This document shows positions 57,667 through 64,000 of a stretch of DNA of 64,000 nucleotides, in pieces. The DNA comes from JBJMLO01 sp045805265 (GTDB taxonomy: Bacteria; Actinomycetota; UBA4738; JACQTL01): positions 1 to 64,000 of the forward strand of contig JBJMLO010000011.1 of the NCBI GenBank assembly GCA_045805265.1. The letters run 5' to 3'. Position numbers and translations under genes: made by a program. Each line of letters opens with the position of its first letter. Within the stretch, counting starts at the first letter, position 1. The notes under the pieces are model-generated. The model had not been told where the DNA came from. It did not search any database and was given only the letters and a program-made list of their open reading frames with translations.

Positions 57667-58650
57667 TCAGGGGCGGAGCAGCTCGACCAGCGGCTCGATC
57701 TCGCCCACGGGCAGTCCGCCGCCGAGGACCGGGGGCCGGGCGAAGGGGCGCAGCGCCTCGACCAGGGCGTCGTCCAGCACGTCGAGCTGCCGGAGGACCG
57801 CGACCATGGCCGGTGCCGTGGCTCGGTGGGAGCCGTCGGCCGCCTTCACCGCGATCCCCAGCCCCGCGGGAAGGACGGCGGCGCAGGAGAGGCCCTCGGC
57901 GCCGCCCTTCTCGATCACCGAGCCGGTTGCCTCCATCAGCGCGGTTCCCAGCCGGTTCCGTCCGGCCACCAGGTAGGGCTCGGCCAACATCGAGTCGACC
58001 GCCCGGCGGGCGCTCGGTTCCAGGTCGCCCAGCCGCTCGGGCCGGGCCAGCCGGGCGAACAGCGTGGCCATCGCGGCGAGCGTCACCCCGTGCACCGGTG
58101 CGCCGCATCCGTCCACGCCGACCCGCGGGTCGTCGATCCCCGTCCCCACCCGCACCGCGGCGAGGATCCGCTGCTGCAGGGGATGGTCCGGGTCCAGGTA
58201 CGAACCGGTGTCCCATCCGGCCCGCACGCAGGCCAGGAGCTTGCCGGCGTGCTTGCCGCTGCAGTTGTGGAGCTCCCTTCGGCGCTCCCCCGCCCTGGCC
58301 GCGGCGTCCTGGTCGAGCGGATAGTCCGGCGGGCATCGCAGGTCACCGACGTCGAGGCCGGCCCGCTCCAGCACCGAGCGAACGGTCTGGACGTGGATCG
58401 GCTCGCCGTTGTGGCTGGCGCACATCACCGCGACCTGGGCGGGTGAGAGGTGCTCCTCCGCCCCCATGGCCGTCAACGACACCGCGGCCTGGAGCGGCTT
58501 CATCGAGGACCGGGAGAACAGCGCCCGGTGCGGATCGCCGGCCGCGGCCACGACCCGGCCGTCGGCGTCACACACGGCGACGTCGCCGGTGTGGACCGAT
58601 TCCTGGAACCCGGAACGGACCACGCGGACGAGGGGGACGGACACGGTCAC
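57667..58650 (-). CDS. asparaginase (Rhizobium etli/thermolabile type)
   Basis: 327 residues, GTG start. Blocks SRSSMKPLQA, CASHNGEP, HNCSGKHAG (active-site Ser/Lys/Cys region), GVDGCGAPVHG and SVIEKGGAEG mark the class III asparaginase family. It hydrolyses asparagine to aspartate and ammonia in the cytoplasm. It lies 37 nt downstream of the RsiG-like gene on the same strand; the link may be only co-transcription. Confidence 0.88.
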   Translation of the reverse strand: MTVSVPLVRVVRSGFQESVHTGDVAVCDADGRVVAAAGDPHRALFSRSSMKPLQAAVSLTAMGAEEHLSPAQVAVMCASHNGEPIHVQTVRSVLERAGLDVGDLRCPPDYPLDQDAAARAGERRRELHNCSGKHAGKLLACVRAGWDTGSYLDPDHPLQQRILAAVRVGTGIDDPRVGVDGCGAPVHGVTLAAMATLFARLARPERLGDLEPSARRAVDSMLAEPYLVAGRNRLGTALMEATGSVIEKGGAEGLSCAAVLPAGLGIAVKAADGSHRATAPAMVAVLRQLDVLDDALVEALRPFARPPVLGGGLPVGEIEPLVELLRP

Positions 58651-58687
58651 GAGGGGGACTCCGGGGCCGGGCGGGCGCTGCTCCCGT

Positions 58688-59230
58688 TCAGGGCGCGAGC
58701 GCCTCGGCGGGGTTCTCCTTGAACCGCCGCTTGAGCTCGTCCTGCAGGGCGTCGTGGACGTCGAGCACCCGGCGGCGGTCGGCCGACACCGAGCGTTCCT
58801 CGGTCTCGAGCCGCCCGAGCGCCGTCCCCAGCTGGTCCTCGGACAGCGAGCGCGGATCCGAGATGGAGACGTCGGCCACGAGCTGCTCGACGCGCTCGTT
58901 GGCCGTCGTCGTGTCACCGGGGGCGATCGTCAGCCGGACGGCCTCGCCCCGTACTGTGCCCTGCGGTGTGGCGTTCGACATGGCCTCGGCCACGTGCTCC
59001 ACGAGCGTGGAGGGCTCGTCGCCCCGCCGGCGCCGGTCCAGCTCCGCCCGGAGGATGTCGATCCGGCCCTGGATCAGCCGGCGGAACAGCGAGAGGTACT
59101 CGCGCTCGGCCAGGCAGTCGTCGCGCCGGGCCCGGAGGTCCTGCAACGAGAGGTCGGACAACCCCCGCACGAACTCCGGAGCGGTGATGCGATCGATCCT
59201 GCTGGGCTCCTGGGGCGACTCGTCGGTCAT
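58688..59230 (-). CDS. RsiG-like c-di-GMP-binding anti-sigma factor family protein
   Basis: 180 residues; AAGGAG 5 nt before the ATG. Two helices carry the RsiG signature E-x3-S-x2-R-x3-Q-x3-D. The first has S47-R50-Q54-D58 intact (the Glu is shifted by one). The second has E145-S149-R152-x-D160, with Leu at the Gln position. In Streptomyces RsiG binds c-di-GMP through these helices and sequesters the sporulation sigma factor WhiG. The overall pattern (RIDRI...FVRGLSDLSL...SLSEDQL) matches proteins often annotated as aerial mycelium formation protein. Confidence 0.8.
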   Translation of the reverse strand: MTDESPQEPSRIDRITAPEFVRGLSDLSLQDLRARRDDCLAEREYLSLFRRLIQGRIDILRAELDRRRRGDEPSTLVEHVAEAMSNATPQGTVRGEAVRLTIAPGDTTTANERVEQLVADVSISDPRSLSEDQLGTALGRLETEERSVSADRRRVLDVHDALQDELKRRFKENPAEALAP

Positions 59231-59303
59231 TCGGGCTCCTTCGGAAGGCTCGGGTTCCGGTCCGTCATTATGCGCCCAGCGGCGCGTGGTGGCCGGGCGT
59301 CCT

Positions 59304-59825
59304 TCAGAACTGGAAGTTGCAGTTCTCGCAGCGCCACGCGCCCGTCGGGCCCATCGCGCTGTGTCCTCCGCATCGCGAGCACCGCCGGCACCGCCCGCCG
59401 CTCACACACGGGACCGGATCGGTGGTGGTGCCCGGCTCATCCCATGTGGTCATGCCCTCGGCGGGCCGGGGGAGCTGGATCGAGAGCAGGTACATGGGCT
59501 CGTCGGCGGAGCGGAACCCATGGGGATGGCCGCCGCCGCGCCCCACCACGACCCCCGGGTGCAACGGCACCGGCGTGGGCCCGAAGTACGCCTCGCCGGA
59601 TCCGCCGAGGATCACGACCCATTCCTCGGAATCCGGATGGGTGTGCGCGTAGGCCGTCTGGCCGGGCCCGAAGGCCTGGAGCGAGATGTAGTAATCCGGC
59701 CCCGTCTGGATGGCGATCCGCCGGAACCCCGTCGGACAGAGCTCCGCGAGATCCTCCGGGTGCGCGCCGAACACCCCCAGGTTGTCGAGGACCTCGGCCA
59801 GGTCCCCGATCACATGGTCGCTCAT
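59304..59825 (-). CDS. cupin protein with C-terminal zinc ribbon
   Basis: 173 residues from ATG; GTG 59840 in frame is an alternative start. The cupin motifs are HTHPDSEEWVVILGGSGE and PGVVVGRGGGHPHGF. The C-terminus has two CxxC pairs (CRRCSRCGG and CENC), a zinc ribbon. The fusion suggests a metal-binding enzyme or nucleic-acid-linked sensor. No specific family was recognised. Confidence 0.72.
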   Translation of the reverse strand: MSDHVIGDLAEVLDNLGVFGAHPEDLAELCPTGFRRIAIQTGPDYYISLQAFGPGQTAYAHTHPDSEEWVVILGGSGEAYFGPTPVPLHPGVVVGRGGGHPHGFRSADEPMYLLSIQLPRPAEGMTTWDEPGTTTDPVPCVSGGRCRRCSRCGGHSAMGPTGAWRCENCNFQF

Positions 59826-59864
59826 GAGTGAAGTGAACACGCCCGCCCACGCCGACGCAAGGGG

Positions 59865-60249
59865 TCACGACCCCGCGTGATCGCCTCCCTCGGCCTCCCT
59901 GCGGACAGCGCCGAGAACTTCGACCTCGATCAGGTCCTTCTTGCGCCCAGCCGCCTTCTTCATGCGAATGAGGTCGTCGATCGAGGCCACCCGAACGCTG
60001 AATGGCCCGAGCGACATCTCGTCGGCGTCCCGCTCGAGGTCTCGGAAGCCCGCCGTGCCCGCAGGGTGGCCAGGATGTCGAGCGGTCCGGCAGCCGTGGA
60101 GACGTGAAGGAATCGCCGAGCGCGAGAGTCTTCGCGTCGAGAAGGGACGGAAGATCATTCGGGCCGCGAAGTCGCGCTCCGAGCTCCTGGAGCGCTGGAG
60201 CCAGGCGCTCCAGGTTCTCCTCGTCGCGCGAGTAACAGATGTTGATGTA
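59865..60249 (-). pseudogene. decayed nucleotidyltransferase-family gene
   Basis: Three frames read in succession match one known family of small nucleotidyltransferase-like proteins (AbiEii/toxin-like). First INICYSRDEENLERLAPAL and LPSLLDAKTLALGD; then, shifted, STAAGPLDILAT; then, shifted again, PAGTAGFRDLERDADEM through VRVASIDDLIRMKKAAGRKKDLIEVEVL. Two frameshifts and loss of the N-terminal half make it non-functional. It begins directly at the stop codon of the acyl-CoA dehydrogenase gene. Confidence 0.8.
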
Positions 60250-61455
60250 TCACAGGCCCATCAGGCGGCCGATGACCTCCTTCATGATCTCGGTCGTGCC
60301 GCCGCCGATGGGGCCCAGGCGCGCGTCGCGCCACGCCCGCTGGACCGGGAACTCCATCATGTAGCCGTAGCCGCCGTGCACCTGGAGGGCCTCGTCGGCG
60401 ACCCGCCAGGCCAGCTCGCTCGAGTACCACTTGGCCATCGACACCTCCTTCGTGGCGTCCTCACCGGCCACCACCATGCGGAGGGCGTGGTACGTGAGCG
60501 AGCGGGCCGCCTCGATCTCGGTGGCCAGGTCGGCGAACCGGTGCCGCCACACCTGGAACTTCGACACCGGCCGGCCGAAGGCGACCCGGTCGTCCGCGTA
60601 GGCCATGGCCAGGCGGAGGGTCTCCTCGGCGCCGGCCACGGCGCCCAGGGCCATGCCGAGCCGCTCCCACTGGAAGTTCCTCATGATGCACACGAAGCCC
60701 TCGTTCACCTCGCCGAGGCGGGCGTCGTCGCCCACGCGGACCCCGTCGAGATGGAGCTCGCCGGTGTGGGAGGTGCGCCATCCGACCGTCTCGACGCGGC
60801 TCGACGAGAAGCCGTCGAGCGTCGTGTCGACCACGAACAGCGTGATGCCACGGTTCCCGGCATCGGGATCGGTCTTCGCGGCGACCACCGCGTAGTCGGC
60901 GATCGAGCCGTTCGTGATGAAGGTCTTCGCGCCGCTCAGCACCCAGCCCTCGCCGGCGCGGACGGCCCTCGTACTGATCCCGCCGACGTCGCTGCCGGCG
61001 CCGGGCTCGGTGACGGCGAGCGCGCCGATCAGCCGGCCCTCCACGGCCGGTGCCAGCCACCGCTGCCGCTGGTCCTCCGTCCCGAACCTGTACACGTAGT
61101 ACGGGCCGAGGTCCTTGTGCGCCCCGAGCGCGGCGGCCACCCCGCCGCTGCCGCATCGGGCGAGCTCCTCGCTGATCACGGCGTCGGCGACGAGGTCCGG
61201 GCCGGTCCCGCCGTAGGCCTCCTCGTACTTCGCTCCGAACAGCCCGAGCCGCGCGGCCTCGCGGAACACCCGGCGGAACGGGAAGTCGCGCTCGCGCTCC
61301 CACTCCTCCGCGTGCGGGCGCAGCTCGCGGGCGACCCAGTCGCGCACGACCGAGCGCAGCGCGTCGTGGTCCTCGGTGAACAGGCCGAACCGGGGGATGT
61401 CGGCGAACCGCGAGCGGCCCGTGCCGCCGACCGCCACCGCCTCGGAGGCGCTCAT
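60250..61455 (-). CDS. acyl-CoA dehydrogenase
   Basis: 401 residues. ACAD blocks: VTEPGAGSDVGGI (FAD site), AKTFITNG, GGTTEIMKEVIGR, and HGGYGYMMEFPVQRAWRD at the C-terminus, in which the residue at the usual catalytic Glu position lies in MMEFP. It introduces a double bond into an acyl-CoA. The ATG overlaps the stop of the second dehydrogenase, with which it may form a heteromer, as found for some actinobacterial pairs. Confidence 0.92.
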   Translation of the reverse strand: MSASEAVAVGGTGRSRFADIPRFGLFTEDHDALRSVVRDWVARELRPHAEEWERERDFPFRRVFREAARLGLFGAKYEEAYGGTGPDLVADAVISEELARCGSGGVAAALGAHKDLGPYYVYRFGTEDQRQRWLAPAVEGRLIGALAVTEPGAGSDVGGISTRAVRAGEGWVLSGAKTFITNGSIADYAVVAAKTDPDAGNRGITLFVVDTTLDGFSSSRVETVGWRTSHTGELHLDGVRVGDDARLGEVNEGFVCIMRNFQWERLGMALGAVAGAEETLRLAMAYADDRVAFGRPVSKFQVWRHRFADLATEIEAARSLTYHALRMVVAGEDATKEVSMAKWYSSELAWRVADEALQVHGGYGYMMEFPVQRAWRDARLGPIGGGTTEIMKEVIGRLMGL

Positions 61456-62618
61456 GGCGCGAACGGCGAGCCGCCGGGGGTCATGGTCTTCGAGATGACC
61501 TCGCGCATGATCTCGTCGGTGCCGCCGCCGATCCGCAGCAGCCGCGAGTCGCGCCACGCCCGCTCCACCCACAGGTCGCTCGAGTAGCCCATCCCGCCGT
61601 GGATCTGCAGGCACTCGTTCATCACGCGGTTCACCGCGATGCCGCCGTACAGCTTGGCCATCGAGATCTGCTTCACGGGATACTCCCCGCGCTCCCAGGC
61701 CAGGGCCGTGTCGTAGGTGAGCTGCCGGGCCGCCTCGAGCTCCGTGGCCATCTCCGCGAACCGGTGCCGCAGGACCTGGAAGGAGCCGATCGGCCGCCCG
61801 AACGCCTGGCGTTCCTTGGCGTACTCGAGCGTGCGCTCGATGGCCAGTGCCGCGCCGGCGACGCTCCCCGCGACCCCGATCAGCCGCTCGCCCTGGAGCT
61901 CCCACATGATCTGGTAGAACCCCTTGCCCTGGGTGCCGAGCAGCGCTTCCCCGGGGATCCGGACGTCGTCCAGCACGAGCTCCGCGGTGTCCGACGACCG
62001 CATCCCGAGCTTGTCGAGCTTCCTGCTGACCGTGTAGCCGGGCGTGTCGGCATCGACCAGGAACAGGGAGAACCCGTCGTACCCCTGTGCCTTGTCGGTC
62101 CGCGTCACCAGCAGGCAGAAGTCGGCCCGAACGCCGTTCGTGATGAACGTCTTCCGGCCGTTGATCACCCAGCCGTCACTGTAGCGGATGGCGGTGGTCT
62201 GGATGTTCGCCACGTCGCTGCCGGCATCCGGCTCGGAGATGCCGAGACACACGATCCGCTCGCCCCTGATCGCCGGCACGAGGTACCGCTGCTTCTGCTC
62301 CTCGGTGCCGTACCGGTGGATCGGCGGCGTGGCCATCTCGCTCTGGACGGCAATCGCCATCCCGACGCCGCCGGAGCCGATCCGCGCCAATTCCTCGGCC
62401 AGCACGATCGCGTGGCCCCAATCGCCCCCCTGTCCGCCGTACTCAGCGGGGTACCGCAGGCCCAGCAGCCCCAGGTCCCCCAGCCGCTTGAACACCCAGT
62501 CGGGGAACGCGCCCTCGGCCTCCCATTCGCTCGCGTGGGGCGCCAGCTCCGCCTCGACGAACCTCCGGACGAACGCCCGAAGCTCCTCGTGCTCGGGGGT
62601 GAACAGCGGGTGGAGCAT
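61452..62618 (-). CDS. acyl-CoA dehydrogenase
   Basis: 388 residues; TACAGT lies 8 nt before the ATG. Blocks ISEPDAGSDVANI, RKTFITNGV, GGMGYSSDLWVERAWRDSRL and GGTDEIMREVISKTM. It is the first gene of the two-dehydrogenase unit. Substrate unknown. Confidence 0.92.
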   Translation of the reverse strand: MLHPLFTPEHEELRAFVRRFVEAELAPHASEWEAEGAFPDWVFKRLGDLGLLGLRYPAEYGGQGGDWGHAIVLAEELARIGSGGVGMAIAVQSEMATPPIHRYGTEEQKQRYLVPAIRGERIVCLGISEPDAGSDVANIQTTAIRYSDGWVINGRKTFITNGVRADFCLLVTRTDKAQGYDGFSLFLVDADTPGYTVSRKLDKLGMRSSDTAELVLDDVRIPGEALLGTQGKGFYQIMWELQGERLIGVAGSVAGAALAIERTLEYAKERQAFGRPIGSFQVLRHRFAEMATELEAARQLTYDTALAWERGEYPVKQISMAKLYGGIAVNRVMNECLQIHGGMGYSSDLWVERAWRDSRLLRIGGGTDEIMREVISKTMTPGGSPFAP

Positions 62619-62626
62619 CGCCGGCG

Positions 62627-62632
62627 ACTGTA
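62627..62632 (-). promoter_or_regulatory. -10 element TACAGT
   Basis: TACAGT on the minus strand, 8 nt before ATG 62618 of the dehydrogenase pair. Confidence 0.4.
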
Positions 62633-62781
62633 CCTCGGGTGACCGCCGGTCAGCGCAGTCGGCTTGGATCTCGGCGTGCCTGCGCTCGGCCGGCTCGAGC
62701 AGTACCGTGGCCCTCTTCTGCCGGTGCACAGCCCGCTCGCCGCTGGACTCTCCTGGGCGAGCCGGCCGGGTGACCGAGGCT

Positions 62782-63003
62782 CTAGCCGGCGCGCCGCCGG
62801 CCCGAGGCGCCCTCGACGCCCTTCCTGACGTTCCGTCCGGCGTCCTTGACGTTGCCGACGGCCTGCTTGCCGGCGCCCTTGAGCTGATCCTTCTTGCCCT
62901 TTGCCTGGGACTCGCGATTGCCGGTCACCTTGCCGACCGCTTCCTGGGCCGTTCCCTTCAGCCGGTCCATTGCTCCTTCAGCCTTGTCCCGTGTCGAGCC
63001 CAT
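62782..63003 (-). CDS. CsbD-like stress protein
   Basis: 73 residues; AAGGAG 7 nt before the ATG. MDRLKGTAQEAVGKVTGN is the CsbD signature; the rest is Lys/Gly/Arg-rich. Family members are small, abundant, general-stress proteins of unknown mechanism. Confidence 0.85.
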   Translation of the reverse strand: MGSTRDKAEGAMDRLKGTAQEAVGKVTGNRESQAKGKKDQLKGAGKQAVGNVKDAGRNVRKGVEGASGRRRAG

Positions 63004-63057
63004 GCGTCGTCTCCTTCTCCTCGCGGAGCTCGCCGCTGCCGCGCGGGAAGCCCCTCC

Positions 63058-63294
63058 TCAGGCGACCTCGCCCCAGGGGCCGGCGCGGAGCGTCTCCCCC
63101 AGGATCTCCACCGCCCGGGCCAGCTTCGGGTCCTCGTCGGCCCCCATCCGCTCCTCCAGCGAGCGGCGCGCCATGACCACCGACACGCGACGGTCGGCGC
63201 AGCAGTCCAGCAGCTCGCGGACGGCGGTGTCGGTGTCCGTTCCCGACCCGGCCAGCTCGCAGGCGCGATCGACCAGCGTCTCGGCCGTGCTCAT
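63058..63294 (-). CDS. 78-residue hypothetical protein
   Basis: ATG preceded by AGGGAGGT 7 nt upstream. All-helical, with CCADRRVSVVMARRSLEERM in the middle and two adjacent cysteines; no family recognised. It lies on the same strand as CsbD, 54 nt upstream of it. Confidence 0.55.
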   Translation of the reverse strand: MSTAETLVDRACELAGSGTDTDTAVRELLDCCADRRVSVVMARRSLEERMGADEDPKLARAVEILGETLRAGPWGEVA

Positions 63295-63431
63295 CCAACC
63301 CACCTCCCTGGCGGCCGTGCCGGATGCGGCGACGGGCACGCCCTCCTGGGGCGCTTTGCTTGGTTCGTACCCGCAGTGGAACCAGTGCAATCCGGCGCAG
63401 GTGTGACGACTCCCCGGCGTCCCGCCCGGGT

Positions 63432-64000
63432 TCAGCCCTCCTGGGCCTGCAGGGCGGCGATGAGGATCTCGGCGACCTCCGGGCGCGAGAACTCGGGCGG
63501 GGGCTTCTCGCCGGTCCGGAGCATCTCGCGGACCTTCGTGCCGGAGAGGATCACGCGGACGTCGTCGGGGTGGGGGCAGGTCTTCGGCGACGCCATGCCC
63601 TCGCAGGTGAGGCAGTAGAACGAGTGCTCGAACATGAGCGGGGTGATCCCCAGCTCACCGGGCTCGAATTCGGAGAAGATCTTCTGCGCCTCGTACGTCC
63701 CGTAGTAGTCGCCGACGCCGGCGTGGTCGCGGCCGACGATGAAGTGCGTGCACCCGTAGTTCTTCCGGCAGATCGCGTGCCAGATGGCCTCCTTGGGCCC
63801 CGCATAGCGCATAGCGGCCGGGAACACGGAGATCATCGCCCGGTCCTTCGGGTAGTAGTCGGCGAACAGCGCTTCGTAGCATCGCATCCGGACGTCGGGC
63901 GGCACGTCGTCGGCCTTCGTGGCGCCCATCAGCGGATGGACCAGCAGCCCGTCGACGATCTCGAGCGCGCACTTCTGGATGTACTCGTGCGCCCGGTGGA
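63432..64000 (-). CDS. sat: sulfate adenylyltransferase, C-terminal part (5' truncated by window)
   Basis: The frame is open to the window edge; 189 visible codons. ATP sulfurylase blocks: HRAHEYIQ, VHPLMGATKADDVP, IVGRDHAGVGDYYG, LSGTKVREMLRTGEKPPPEFSRPEV. It makes adenosine phosphosulfate from ATP and sulfate. The rest of the gene lies beyond the window. Confidence 0.93.
   Translation of the reverse strand, partial: HRAHEYIQKCALEIVDGLLVHPLMGATKADDVPPDVRMRCYEALFADYYPKDRAMISVFPAAMRYAGPKEAIWHAICRKNYGCTHFIVGRDHAGVGDYYGTYEAQKIFSEFEPGELGITPLMFEHSFYCLTCEGMASPKTCPHPDDVRVILSGTKVREMLRTGEKPPPEFSRPEVAEILIAALQAQEG

Overview
This is a very GC-rich, gene-dense chromosomal segment, almost certainly from an uncultured or poorly characterised member of the Actinomycetota. 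The phylum call rests on a mycothiol-type glycosyltransferase (MshA), a 33-residue bS22/AURKAIP1-type ribosomal protein beside a GalE2-like epimerase and an acyltransferase (a mycobacterial arrangement), Rex next to HemA, an RsiG-type c-di-GMP-binding anti-sigma relative, F420-type LLM oxidoreductases, and frequent leaderless gene starts. One short secreted-protein family (31993-32640) is common in Thermoleophilia-like genomes, but I cannot fix the class. I found no rRNA, tRNA, CRISPR array, prophage or intact insertion sequence.

Layout. 1-2987 (+): end of a respiratory bc-type module (cytochrome b C-terminus, Rieske protein, membrane-anchored cytochrome c, an unknown membrane subunit and a 34-residue single-span protein). 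2971-6654 (-): hemL, hemA, rex and a glutaredoxin-like gene. 6734-8138 (+): ECF sigma factor and zinc-finger anti-sigma factor, joined by a 9-codon mini-ORF. 8188-12751 (-): DUF4331 protein, TPR protein and NicO-type nickel/cobalt exporter. 12926-16316 (-): CrtC-like protein, acyl-CoA synthetase and a membrane protein. 16434-18535 (+): leader peptide, sugar isomerase-like protein, zinc-ribbon protein, small membrane protein, GNAT acetyltransferase. 18585-23779 (-): methyltransferase, a surface-protein group (PASTA/Excalibur lipoprotein, truncated lamin-tail protein, frameshifted beta-helix protein) and a DUF2652 protein. 23806-28929 (-): LLM oxidoreductase, acyltransferase, epimerase, SAM hydrolase, bS22 and a Clp1-like kinase. 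29264-31749: two SDRs flanking a reverse-strand phosphatase-like gene.

33076-41558 (-) is a long chain of tightly coupled genes: PruA, a class III aminotransferase, a VOC protein, a CoA-transferase A subunit, a small protein, a second class III aminotransferase, an AcuC/HDAC-like deacetylase and pyruvate kinase. With proC (49221-50054) and proline dehydrogenase (50080-51015) the window holds both directions of proline/glutamate interconversion. HmgA (47276-48394) and a FAH-family hydrolase (43597-44439) suggest homogentisate breakdown. 51198-54482 is a MacB-type ABC exporter. 55011-64000 (-) holds mshA, an XRE regulator with a small basic protein, an asparaginase with the RsiG-like protein, a cupin, a decayed nucleotidyltransferase, two acyl-CoA dehydrogenases, CsbD and the end of a sulfate adenylyltransferase.

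The most unusual element is non-coding. On the minus strand between the ABC permease and mshA, a near-consensus promoter (TTGACC, 17 bp, TACATT) sits so that its predicted transcript starts exactly at the first base of a 9-bp closing stem. That stem encloses a multi-hairpin domain of about 200 nt, followed by an 11-bp hairpin with a cUUCGg-capped inner stem. I could not match it to RNase P RNA, tmRNA, SRP RNA or a riboswitch class I know. A second theme is translation initiation: many genes have a -10-like hexamer exactly 7 nt before GTG/ATG, and three genes are preceded by mini-ORFs of 8-12 codons whose stop overlaps the next start (ATGA).
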